Shown here: positions 45,164 through 52,768 of the stretch, piece by piece
Position numbering within the stretch: the first letter of the stretch is position 1
How the letters are laid out: the number at the start of each line of letters is the position of its first letter
Source of the DNA: DATJPY01 sp035506135
GTDB lineage: Bacteria > Myxococcota_A > UBA9160 > PR03
DNA length: 64,000 nt
Direction of reading: 5' to 3'
Assembly: GCA_035506135.1 (NCBI GenBank)
Contig: DATJPY010000031.1
Coordinates: 62,001-126,000 of the forward strand
Notes under the pieces: generated by a model
Told to the model about the DNA's origin: nothing
Seen by the model: only the letters and a program-made list of their open reading frames with translations
The model's database searches: none
Translations under genes and position numbers: made by a program

Positions 45164-46297
45164 CTACGCAGCGCTCTCCGTGCGGTCAAGCCGGAAGCCG
45201 ACGCGGAAGAGCTGCAGCAGCGGAGCACGACGAAGCACCTCCGCGGGCGCGAGCTCGTGCCGCTCCGCGAGCCACGCCAGTCCGCGGCTCGCGATCTGCG
45301 CCGCCTTCTCGATCGCCTTCGGCAGGGACTCCGCGTCGCCGAGCGCCAGTTTGTCGGCGACCGCCACCTGGTTCGCGAGCGACACGAACGCGAAGAACAG
45401 CGGGCGGCGCGCGTTCTCGTCGAGCTCGGCGGCGGCGCGGAAGAGGAGATGGGGGGATCCGGCCCTGCCCGGCAGATCCGGCAGCCACACCGGGAGGTGC
45501 CACTCGCCGATCGGCGGCGGCGCATCCGCCAGCAGCTCGAGCTCCTCGCGCCGCGGTGGCGCGTAGATCGCGAGCGCCTCTTCGCGCGGCGGGAAGCCCA
45601 GGTCCTGAAGCCGCCCCGTGCGCCAGCGCTGGGCGAACTCCTCGTTCTCCGGGGAGGACTCCCACGGCACCGATTGCAGCAGGCGGAAGTAGAACCAGTA
45701 GTCCTCCTCGAACAGCAGCGCGAGCAGCCGCAGCGCGAGCTGCAGGTCGTCGTCCGATTGTCGGGCCACGAGGAAGAAGACGCCGTCGATGGTCTGGCCA
45801 CCGGCCGGCGACTGCCAGTTCTGGTCGTCGCCCTGCTTCAGATGCACCTCGGCGATGTCGGCGAGCCAGAGCATCAGGAGCTCGGGGTCGACCGCGTGGG
45901 CGGCGCGCAGCAGCGTCTCGTCCCCGCCCTCCGCCAGTGCGGCCAGCCACTCGCCGAGCTTCCCCCGATCCGGCAGCTCGCCGCTCCACGCGTCGAGGTC
46001 GACACATGTCTGCACCTGCTCGTCGGTCGCGTGGGCGAGGATCCAGCCGGCGTCGGCGAGCCCGAGCGCCTTGACCGTGAAGACCAGCTCGGCCTCGGGC
46101 AGCGCGGGGATCAGGCGCTCCGGCGCCTGCGCCAGCTCGAGCAGCTCCGCGCGCCGCGCCACCGGCGCCTCGCAGACCAACGCGACCTGCGAGTCGAGCG
46201 GCAGCTCGTCGAGGGCGCGGCGGGCGGCCGGGCGGTCCTTGCGCGCCAGCGCGAGCACGCGGCGCGCGTCGACGGGGAGGTCGGGCGGCTCGGGCAT
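45164..46297 (-). CDS. DUF6178 family protein
   Basis: 377 residues. LALARKDRPAARRALDELPL, then DSQVALVCEAPVARRAELLE and LPEAELVFTVKALGLADAGW with WILAHATDEQVQTCVDLDAW; these and FEEDYWFYFRLLQSVPWESS follow the pattern of a helical, HEAT-like family found mainly in Desulfobacterota and relatives. It is acidic and soluble. Function is unknown. Start ATG at 46297. It lies between the inositol operon and pcm, same strand, possibly one transcript with pcm, 11 bases upstream. Confidence 0.75.
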   Translation of the reverse strand: MPEPPDLPVDARRVLALARKDRPAARRALDELPLDSQVALVCEAPVARRAELLELAQAPERLIPALPEAELVFTVKALGLADAGWILAHATDEQVQTCVDLDAWSGELPDRGKLGEWLAALAEGGDETLLRAAHAVDPELLMLWLADIAEVHLKQGDDQNWQSPAGGQTIDGVFFLVARQSDDDLQLALRLLALLFEEDYWFYFRLLQSVPWESSPENEEFAQRWRTGRLQDLGFPPREEALAIYAPPRREELELLADAPPPIGEWHLPVWLPDLPGRAGSPHLLFRAAAELDENARRPLFFAFVSLANQVAVADKLALGDAESLPKAIEKAAQIASRGLAWLAERHELAPAEVLRRAPLLQLFRVGFRLDRTESAA

Positions 46298-46308
46298 GCG
46301 CGCGGAGC

Positions 46309-46947
46309 TTAGCGCCGCGCGCCCTCCACGAGGGGCACGAAGGCGCAGCCGCCGAGCGCCTCCCGACCGAGCGACCCGTCGGCGCGGCGGCGCAGTCGCA
46401 CCAGCTCCTGCAGCCCGGGCGGGCCGACGGGTGCCAGCAGCCGGCCACCCGGAGCGAGCTGCTCGGCGAGCGCCGGGGGGATGCGCGGCACCGCGGCTGC
46501 GACCACGATTCCGTCGAAGCGGAGGCGACCGGGGAATCCGCGCCAGGCGTCGCCGATCACCAGCTCGACCGAGGCGGTGATCCCGCGGTCGGCGCGCAGG
46601 CTCGCGCGCGCGCGATGCGCGAGCGCGGCCCGGAGCTCGATCCCGAAGACGCGCCGCACCAGACGCCCGAGCACCGCGGCCTGGTATCCGCTCCCGGTGC
46701 CGACGTCGAGCACGGTGTCGCCGGGCTGCGGCTCGAGCGCCGCGGTCATCAGGGCGACCAGCGTCGGCTGCGAGATCGTCGCGCCCTCGGCCAGCGGGAG
46801 CGCGCGATCGTCCCACGCCGAGGCCCGGCAGCTCTCGGCGACGTAGAGCTCGCGCGGCACGTCGAGGAGCGCGTCGCAGATCCGCGGGTCGCCCACCCGG
46901 GCGCGCACCGCTCGTCCCAGCGCCTCGCGCGAGTCCTCGGCGGACAC
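46309..46947 (-). CDS. pcm: Protein-L-isoaspartate O-methyltransferase
   Basis: 212 residues. VPRELYVAESCRASAWDDRA, LPLAEGATISQPTLVALMTA (the family's ISQP motif) and DTVLDVGTGSGYQAAVLGRL (SAM motif I) identify it. GIELRAALAHRARA and the hydrophobic VVAAAVPRIPPAL follow; the usual Thr-Ala-Gly after motif IV is altered to AAAVPR, as in many PCMT homologues. It methylates damaged isoaspartyl residues so that proteins are repaired. Only 52 bases separate it from the divergent gene at 47000, which must hold both promoters. Confidence 0.9.
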   Translation of the reverse strand: MSAEDSREALGRAVRARVGDPRICDALLDVPRELYVAESCRASAWDDRALPLAEGATISQPTLVALMTAALEPQPGDTVLDVGTGSGYQAAVLGRLVRRVFGIELRAALAHRARASLRADRGITASVELVIGDAWRGFPGRLRFDGIVVAAAVPRIPPALAEQLAPGGRLLAPVGPPGLQELVRLRRRADGSLGREALGGCAFVPLVEGARR

Positions 46948-46999
46948 CGGCCGATGGTACCATCCCGCGCTTCGTCGCTGGCTCGGGGAGGACGGCGCC

Positions 47000-48556
47000 T
47001 TGCTGTGGCGGACGTGGAGTTTCGTTTCGGGTCTGCCGATGGGCGCCCTCGCTGGCCTCGTCCTGCTCCGCGCGCCGAGCCCGCTCGCGCTCGCCTGGTG
47101 CGCGGCGGCCGGAGGCGTCGCGCTCGTCGTCGCCGTCTCCCTGCTGGCGCGCTGGCGCGACGACGAGACCGAGCGCCCGCGCCACCTGGCCGCGGCCTCG
47201 AGCGCAGGGTGGACGGCGCTCCCTGCGGCGGGCGCCGTGGTGGCCGGCTTCGGTCCGGGAGCCTGGCTCTATCTGGCGGCGGTGCTGGCGGCGCTCTGCG
47301 TCGCGCTGCTGGCGGGCGCGCGCTCGATCGGCGGCGCCGGCGGCCCGCTGCGCTGGCTCGTGCGTGCGCTGGTCGCGGCCGTGCTCGGAGCGATCGCGGC
47401 CCCGCTCCTCGGCGCTGCGGCCGCGGCGGCGCGCGGCTCCGGGGTGCCTCCGCTCCCGGGCACCCTTCGCAGCTTCATCTTCGACGTCGACGCCGCGGTG
47501 CCGACGCGCCCGCTGCCGATCTGCAGCGACGCGCCGGTGCACACCCGGGTGATCCTCGACCGCGGCGCGCATCCCTCCCTCTCGCCCGACGGCTCCACGC
47601 TCTGGTTCGATGCCCCCGTCGAGGCCGAGCAGGGCCGCCGGCAGATCCACCGGCTCGAGCGCTCGACCGGGCAGGTCGTGTGCTGGAGCTGTGGCGAGCC
47701 CGGCAACAACACGCGCCCCTCTGCGGGCGACTCGGGCGTCTCGCTCGTCTTCGAGAGCGATCGCGACGCGAGCTGGTGGCACCCCGACGACACCAACGTG
47801 CAGCTCGCGACGACCGGCACCGTCGCGCCGCGTCCTCCGTCGCATCAGCTCACGTTCTCGCCGGGTCCCGACGGCCACCCCGTGCTCGGACCGGGGTCCC
47901 AGGTCGTGGCGTGGTCCCGGCGCAGCGGAGGTCGCTACCAGGTCGTCGGCGCCGCGATCCGGAGCGGGCACGGGGGCGTGCTGCTCGGCCAGCCGAGCCC
48001 GCTCTTCGAGGGCGGCGCGCAGTGGGTCGCGCCGCTCGCGTGGTCGACCGACGGCAGGACGCTCGTGGTGGCGCGCGGCAACCCCTTCGCACCGCTCGCG
48101 GCGGTCGCCCTCGACCCGGCGACCGGCGCTGCGCTCGCGCTCGGCGACGACGCGGCGCCGGCCGCGAGCCTCGACGCGGACGGAGGCTGGCTCGCGCTCG
48201 CGACGGCGCGCGGCGGCCACTGGGCGGGCGCGCTCCCGGCCGGCCTCGGCTTCGCGCTCGCGCCCTGGGCCCAGGCGCTGGCGCGCAGCCAGGCGCTGCG
48301 CACGACGACCGGGCTGCGCAGCGGCCCGGCAGGCGCGGACTGGCTCGCGGGTGCGGCGCCGTCTGCGAAGATGCTGCGCCTCCCCGAGGACGTCGCCGCG
48401 TGGGGCGAGCCGACCGGCATCGCGCTCGAGCGCGACGGGAGCGGCATCGTGATCGGGCAGCGCCGCGGCGCCGACGAGGAGCGACTCGTATCGGTGTCGC
48501 TCGAGTGCGCGCAGACGGCGGCCGCCTCGAGCGCGGCGGCCGCCTCGGCCCGCTAG
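47000..48556 (+). CDS. Membrane protein with TolB-like beta-propeller domain
   Basis: 518 residues from a TTG with GGGGAGGA upstream. Five or six membrane helices fill the first 150 residues. The outside part has repeats of the PD40/TolB kind: AHPSLSPDGSTLWFDAPVEA, VSLVFESDRDASWWHPDDTN, PSHQLTFSPGPDGHPVLGPG and PLAWSTDGRTLVVARGNPFA, so it should form a six- or seven-blade propeller outside the inner membrane. Three paired cysteines occur (VCWSCGEP). Function unknown. The stop abuts the GTG of the next gene. Confidence 0.75.
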   Translation: MLWRTWSFVSGLPMGALAGLVLLRAPSPLALAWCAAAGGVALVVAVSLLARWRDDETERPRHLAAASSAGWTALPAAGAVVAGFGPGAWLYLAAVLAALCVALLAGARSIGGAGGPLRWLVRALVAAVLGAIAAPLLGAAAAAARGSGVPPLPGTLRSFIFDVDAAVPTRPLPICSDAPVHTRVILDRGAHPSLSPDGSTLWFDAPVEAEQGRRQIHRLERSTGQVVCWSCGEPGNNTRPSAGDSGVSLVFESDRDASWWHPDDTNVQLATTGTVAPRPPSHQLTFSPGPDGHPVLGPGSQVVAWSRRSGGRYQVVGAAIRSGHGGVLLGQPSPLFEGGAQWVAPLAWSTDGRTLVVARGNPFAPLAAVALDPATGAALALGDDAAPAASLDADGGWLALATARGGHWAGALPAGLGFALAPWAQALARSQALRTTTGLRSGPAGADWLAGAAPSAKMLRLPEDVAAWGEPTGIALERDGSGIVIGQRRGADEERLVSVSLECAQTAAASSAAAASAR

Positions 48557-49420
48557 GTGCGCACCGCGCTCGCGCTCGCTGCGCTCGTGCTCCCCTTCGC
48601 CGTCGCCGCCGACGAGCCGCCCGCCGCCGCCGTCCTCGCCGCGCTGCCCTTCCTCGACTCGCAGCCGAATCAGGTGCTCGTCGACCTCGCCCCGCCGGGC
48701 GCCGCGCGCCCGCTCGCGCTGCTCGTCGACACGGGCGCCGCACAGAGCGTCGCCACGGCCGCCGAGGCGCGCGCGCTCGGCATCGTGGTGAATCGCAGCA
48801 AGGAGACGCCGTATCGGCGCGCCACCCGCCTCGGACGCGACCTCGAGCTGATGGTCGACACGCGCCGGAGCGACACCGGCGCGGGCGTGGAGGGCGAGCA
48901 CGGATTCGTCGGCGGCCCCTTCCTCTCGAACTACGTCCTCGAGCTCGACTTCCCCCGCGCGCGCCTGCGCTTCCTCGACCCGGATCGCTATCGCGTGCCC
49001 GAGCGGGAGCCGGGCGCGGCGACGCTCCCTGTGCGCCTCGTCGCGAGCCGGCCGCTCATCGACATCGAGATCGGGGGCGCGCGCGTGCCGGCCGTGATCG
49101 CGACCGGCGCGCAGGGAACGCTCATCGTGCCGGGCGGCTGGGCGGCCGAGGCGGGGCTCCGGGACGACGCCGAGGCGACCGCGCGGCTCGCGCTGCCGCC
49201 GGGCAGCCCGCAGCTCACGGCCGCCACCGCCGCGCGCGTGCGCATCGGTCCCTTCGAGGACGACGACGTGCCGCTCCTGGTGGCGCCCAACGGGCTCGCC
49301 GAGCAGGGTGCGCGCGGCGAGGCCCTGCTCGGCGTCGACTTCCTGAAGCGCTTCGTGATCCGCATCGACTATCCGCGCCGGCGCGTGTGGATCGCGGACG
49401 GCGGTGCGGCGGCGGACTGA
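48557..49420 (+). CDS. Exported aspartic-protease-like protein (retropepsin fold, second lobe altered)
   Basis: 287 residues from a GTG directly after the previous stop. Signal peptide LALAALVLPFAVAADEPP. The first lobe has LALLVDTGAAQSVATAAEA, the D-T-G active-site triad, and the later EGEHGFVGGPFLSNYVLELD flap-like stretch. The second lobe has AVIATGAQGTLIVPGGW where Asp is Ala, then LLGVDFLKRFVIRIDYPRRR, which is the common closing motif. Active retropepsins need two Asp residues, so it may dimerise or be inactive. Likely co-expressed with the propeller protein. Confidence 0.75.
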   Translation: MRTALALAALVLPFAVAADEPPAAAVLAALPFLDSQPNQVLVDLAPPGAARPLALLVDTGAAQSVATAAEARALGIVVNRSKETPYRRATRLGRDLELMVDTRRSDTGAGVEGEHGFVGGPFLSNYVLELDFPRARLRFLDPDRYRVPEREPGAATLPVRLVASRPLIDIEIGGARVPAVIATGAQGTLIVPGGWAAEAGLRDDAEATARLALPPGSPQLTAATAARVRIGPFEDDDVPLLVAPNGLAEQGARGEALLGVDFLKRFVIRIDYPRRRVWIADGGAAAD

Positions 49421-49468
49421 CCGCCACGCGGCGGCGGGTCGCGCCAGCGGTGCCGCTATCTTCCTCGC

Positions 49469-50071
49469 GTGATCTCGCTCGACGACATTCGCCGCGCGCT
49501 CGCCGCGCACGAGCCCGAGCAGCTCCTCGATCCCGCGCGCCCGCGCGCGGCCGTGTCGCTCGTGCTGCGCGGCGCGCCGCCGCGGCCCGAGCTCCTCTTC
49601 ATCGAGCGCGCGCGCCATCCGGAGGATCCCTGGTCGGGTCACATGGCGTTCCCGGGCGGGCGCGTCGATCCCGGCGATCGCGACCCGCGCGCGGCCGCCG
49701 AGCGCGAGACGCTGGAGGAGGTCGGGCTCTCGCTGGCGGGCGCCGAGGCGCTCGGCCAGCTCGACGATCTCGAGGGACGCCACGCGGGCCGGCGCCTGCC
49801 CCTCGTGATCTCCGCCTACGTGTATCACCTCCCCGACGCGGGTCCGCTGGCGACGAACCACGAGGTCGAGGAGGCGCTCTGGGTGCCGTTGGCGGATCTC
49901 GTCGATCCTCGACACCAGGTCGAGTACCCCGTCGCGAGCGGCGGCTTTCCCGGGATCCGGGTCGGCGAGCCGGAGCCGCACGTCGTGTGGGGCCTGACCT
50001 ATCGCTTCCTCGAGACCTTCCTCGCCCTGCTCGGGCGCCCGCTGCCCGACCGATGGCGCCGGTCGCTCTAG
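49469..50071 (+). CDS. Nudix hydrolase, CoA pyrophosphatase type
   Basis: 200 residues. SGHMAFPGGRVDPGD then RDPRAAAERETLEEVGL holds the Nudix box, with REx2EE as in the metal site. LLFIERARHPEDPWSGHMAF and DLEGRHAGRRLPLVISAYVY resemble the CoA pyrophosphatase/NudL group. It would split coenzyme A or related dinucleotides. GTG-free start with ATG; ribosome site is poor. The stop is 17 bases from the convergent hydrolase gene. Confidence 0.85.
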   Translation: MISLDDIRRALAAHEPEQLLDPARPRAAVSLVLRGAPPRPELLFIERARHPEDPWSGHMAFPGGRVDPGDRDPRAAAERETLEEVGLSLAGAEALGQLDDLEGRHAGRRLPLVISAYVYHLPDAGPLATNHEVEEALWVPLADLVDPRHQVEYPVASGGFPGIRVGEPEPHVVWGLTYRFLETFLALLGRPLPDRWRRSL

Positions 50072-50087
50072 CGAGGGCCCCGGCGCG

Positions 50088-51896
50088 CTACGGCCCGATC
50101 AGCTTGCGCACCATCAGGCGGGTCACCCAGTCGGTGATCAGCGGAACCGCGTCGTTCTTCTTGGCGGCGATCATGTCGAGGTGCGCGTAGCCCTCGATGA
50201 TGTGGACCTCCTCGTCCGCCGGAGGCGTGGCGATCGACGCGAGATAGGGCGCGAAGCTGCTCTCGAGCGGCGCCAGCCCGTTCGAGCCCCCGATGCAGAG
50301 CACCGGCACGTCGACGTGCGCGTTCTGCGTCAGCACCAGCGGCCCCTCGCTGCCGGTGGCGGCCACCGACTGCGCCACCAGCGCGCTCGAGTCCACTCCG
50401 TAGCTGCCGTCGAGGCTGGTGCGGCCGGACAGGTAGTACCACTCGATGAAGTTCATCTGCTGGAACTGGATCGCGAGGACGTCGTCGAGGCTCGTGACCT
50501 CGCGCTGGACGCCCCAGTTCTGGGGGGTCGCGCTCGGCGGCGGGCGCGGGCCGTCGTCGCGGATCGCGCATCCCGGGCTCACGTTGAACGTGTTGGGCGG
50601 ACAGGTCGGGAGCGTGGGGTCGTCGAAGTCCTTCCACTGTCGGAGGTCGCTGTTCGGGCTCGCGACGTAGAACGGGGCCGGGAAGGTGGGCGATGCCTTC
50701 ACGTAGAGGTTCGGTCCGTCGTCGCTGAAGCCGACCGAGGCGCGGAACGCCGTCACGGGCTGGAAGTCGTCGTCGATGAAGAAGCCGACCGCCGCGCGAT
50801 TCGTGGTCGGTGACTGGAAGAGCAGCGAGAACGGCGGATTCAGGAAGAGCGACGTGCGCTGGAGGATCGAGGACTCGAGCGGCAGGTGGACGCCCGCGAG
50901 GCCCGCCATCTCGGCACCCGGCCCGAGGACGGCCGGCTCGATGCCCTGGAAGGACTCGAGGTAGACCTGGGGACCGCCCGGCGTCGCGAGGCTCGCGACC
51001 GTGCTCTGGTAGGTCGGCAGGTCCGGCGCGCTCGCGCTCGGCGCGCCTCCTCCGCCTCCCTCGAGGAGCACGATGCCGTCGATGCTGCGATAGCCCGCGT
51101 CGACGACGTTCGGGTCCGGGTCGAAGTCGTAGGCCGCGTACACGCTTGCGTAGTAGGTGCCCATCGAGTGTCCGCCGAACAGGACGAGACCCTGGGAACC
51201 GACCACCGCCCGGGCCGCGTCGACCAGCGTGCGCCAGTCGCGGAGGTAGGTATCGAGCCCCCAGTAGGCCGCGAAGCGCATGTCGTCCTGCGCGAGCTGG
51301 ACGTACGAGCTCGTGCTTCCCAGTGCGTCGGGAAGCAGCGTCGGCGGATCGACCACCCCGTTCTGATTGGTATCGACCCCGTCCGACTCGGGCAGGTAGA
51401 AGAAGACGCCCTGATAGAGCGCGTCGGCCACCTGCTCCGGCGTCGTCGCGCTCTGGAGGAGCTGCTGCGCGTAGACCGATCCGCGCCGATCCTCGAGCTG
51501 GTTGGGGCGGCGATCGATCGCCCACACCTCGAGGCTGCCGTTGAACTTCGCGACGAGCTGCCTGGCGAGCGGCGAGAAGGTCTCGCCGCCGCCGAGGAAG
51601 CCCGGCACCAGGATCAGGATGGCGCGCGGCGTCGCGCCGGTCAGATAGGTGCGCAGATAGGTCACGCGGTTCAGGTTCGGGGCTCGCCCGAGGATCGCCT
51701 GCACGGCTGGGCTTGCCGCCATCTCGACGCCGGCGACACCCGAGCCCGGCGTGTGCGGCTCGACGTAGCCGGGTGCGGTCACGACCTGCTGTGCGACGAG
51801 CGAGCCGCCGGGGCCGCCCGACGGGCAGCTCGCGACGCCCATGGCGGCGGCCAGGCAGACGGGAAGTGCGGCGAGGGCCAGGCGGTTCGGCGTCAT
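50088..51896 (-). CDS. Exported alpha/beta hydrolase, large (602 aa)
   Basis: A signal or lipoprotein leader (LALAALPVCLAAAMGVASC, ending in Cys) precedes the fold. VLFGGHSMGTYYASVYAA is the nucleophile elbow with Ser in GHSMG, RAILILVPGFLGGGETFSPL is the oxyanion strand, and HIIEGYAHLDMIAAKKND carries the likely catalytic His. The middle 250 residues are a large cap with calcium-loop-like DTNQNGVVD. It belongs to a group of large hydrolases with few characterised members. The ATG overlaps the stop of the PEP-CTERM gene (ATGA), so the two are coupled. Confidence 0.75.
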   Translation of the reverse strand: MTPNRLALAALPVCLAAAMGVASCPSGGPGGSLVAQQVVTAPGYVEPHTPGSGVAGVEMAASPAVQAILGRAPNLNRVTYLRTYLTGATPRAILILVPGFLGGGETFSPLARQLVAKFNGSLEVWAIDRRPNQLEDRRGSVYAQQLLQSATTPEQVADALYQGVFFYLPESDGVDTNQNGVVDPPTLLPDALGSTSSYVQLAQDDMRFAAYWGLDTYLRDWRTLVDAARAVVGSQGLVLFGGHSMGTYYASVYAAYDFDPDPNVVDAGYRSIDGIVLLEGGGGGAPSASAPDLPTYQSTVASLATPGGPQVYLESFQGIEPAVLGPGAEMAGLAGVHLPLESSILQRTSLFLNPPFSLLFQSPTTNRAAVGFFIDDDFQPVTAFRASVGFSDDGPNLYVKASPTFPAPFYVASPNSDLRQWKDFDDPTLPTCPPNTFNVSPGCAIRDDGPRPPPSATPQNWGVQREVTSLDDVLAIQFQQMNFIEWYYLSGRTSLDGSYGVDSSALVAQSVAATGSEGPLVLTQNAHVDVPVLCIGGSNGLAPLESSFAPYLASIATPPADEEVHIIEGYAHLDMIAAKKNDAVPLITDWVTRLMVRKLIGP

Positions 51897-52471
51897 CGAC
51901 CGCGCTCCCGGCGTCCACCGCGAAGGGCGGCGAGCCCGGCCGCGACGAGGAAGAGCGTCGCCGGCTCGGGGGCGGCGACCACGCGCACCGCGAGCGTCCC
52001 GGACGGCGAGTCGACGTCGAACGACGCGTCGAGGCCGACCAGCGCGGTGCCACCGCCGGAGAAGCTGGCCAGGCCCGTGACGTTCGGAATCGCGAGGTCC
52101 TGGGGACCGGAGCCGTCATCGACCTGGAGGAAGAGGGTGGGGAAGAGGAAGCTGCCGTCGGGATGCAGCACGCCGAGTCCCGCCGATGGAACCGAGGGAT
52201 CGAGCGCGAAGGTCGTACCGTCGCTCGCGACCACCGAGACGTCGGTGAGCTGGAGGGTCGTGTTGGCGACGGCCGGGAGCGTGCCGATCGCGACGACCAG
52301 CGAGCCGGAGAGCGGCTCAGCGGAGCCTCCCATCGGCGTGATCGCGCTCGGCGCGACCAGCGGCAGCGTGAAGACCGAGAGCGCCGCAGCCGGGCTCGCG
52401 GCGGCGATCGCCGAGCACAGGGCGAGCCCCGCGGCGGCCCAGCCGATCCGTTCCCCGTGCGCTCCTCGCAT
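51893..52471 (-). CDS. PEP-CTERM sorting-signal exported protein
   Basis: 192 residues. Signal peptide IGWAAAGLALCSAIAAASPA; a beta-rich body (SVVASDGTTFALDPSVPSAG, SFDVDSPSGTLAVRVVAA) and at the C-terminus PEPATLFLVAAGLAALRGG then basic residues, the PEP motif, helix and Arg tail recognised by exosortase EpsH. No exosortase lies in this window, so one should be elsewhere in the genome. GGAGG precedes the ATG at 52471. The stop overlaps the hydrolase start, which suggests one surface system. Confidence 0.85.
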   Translation of the reverse strand: MRGAHGERIGWAAAGLALCSAIAAASPAAALSVFTLPLVAPSAITPMGGSAEPLSGSLVVAIGTLPAVANTTLQLTDVSVVASDGTTFALDPSVPSAGLGVLHPDGSFLFPTLFLQVDDGSGPQDLAIPNVTGLASFSGGGTALVGLDASFDVDSPSGTLAVRVVAAPEPATLFLVAAGLAALRGGRRERGR

Positions 52472-52567
52472 CCGGCACCTCCACATGGATCGGCGCCCCC
52501 GGCCCTCGGCCATCGAGGGGCGCCTCCTACCAAGTGGGCGCCTGCTCGCACAGGTGGCGAAGGACGC

Positions 52568-52768
52568 TCAGCGCTCCTCCCGAGGCCTCGGCGCGAAGCC
52601 CCGGCAGCGCTCGACCGGGAGCGGGGGATAGCTCGGGAAGGACGGGTCGGTCTGCGCGCGCAGACAGCGCCAGAAGGCGGAGCCCCGCGCGCTCCGCTGC
52701 ACGCGCGCGAGGGCGCAGAGCGAGCAGAGCCCGACGCGAGGATCCGCGCCTTCGGGCCGCTCGCTCAA
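52568..52768 (-). CDS. Small conserved Cys protein (66 aa)
   Basis: A TTG at 52768 overlaps the glucosidase stop (TTGA). The product (DPRVGLCSLCALARVQRSAR, then GSAFWRCLRAQTDPSFPSYP and PPLPVERCRGF) matches a short hypothetical family I recognise in outline: a CxxC near the start, ARGSxFWxC and a YPxLPVxxC end. The four cysteines suggest a metal- or cluster-binding module. Function unknown. The start is inferred from the overlap; the sequence pattern is convincing. Confidence 0.6.
   Translation of the reverse strand: MSERPEGADPRVGLCSLCALARVQRSARGSAFWRCLRAQTDPSFPSYPPLPVERCRGFAPRPREER

Noticed and set aside
45164..49981. Open frame of about 1,600 codons on the minus strand
   Set aside because: Its right part is antisense to recognisable plus-strand genes (propeller, aspartic-protease-like, Nudix) and shows low-complexity Arg/Ala/Gly/Glu sequence typical of GC-rich shadow frames; only the part from 46297 down is a real protein.
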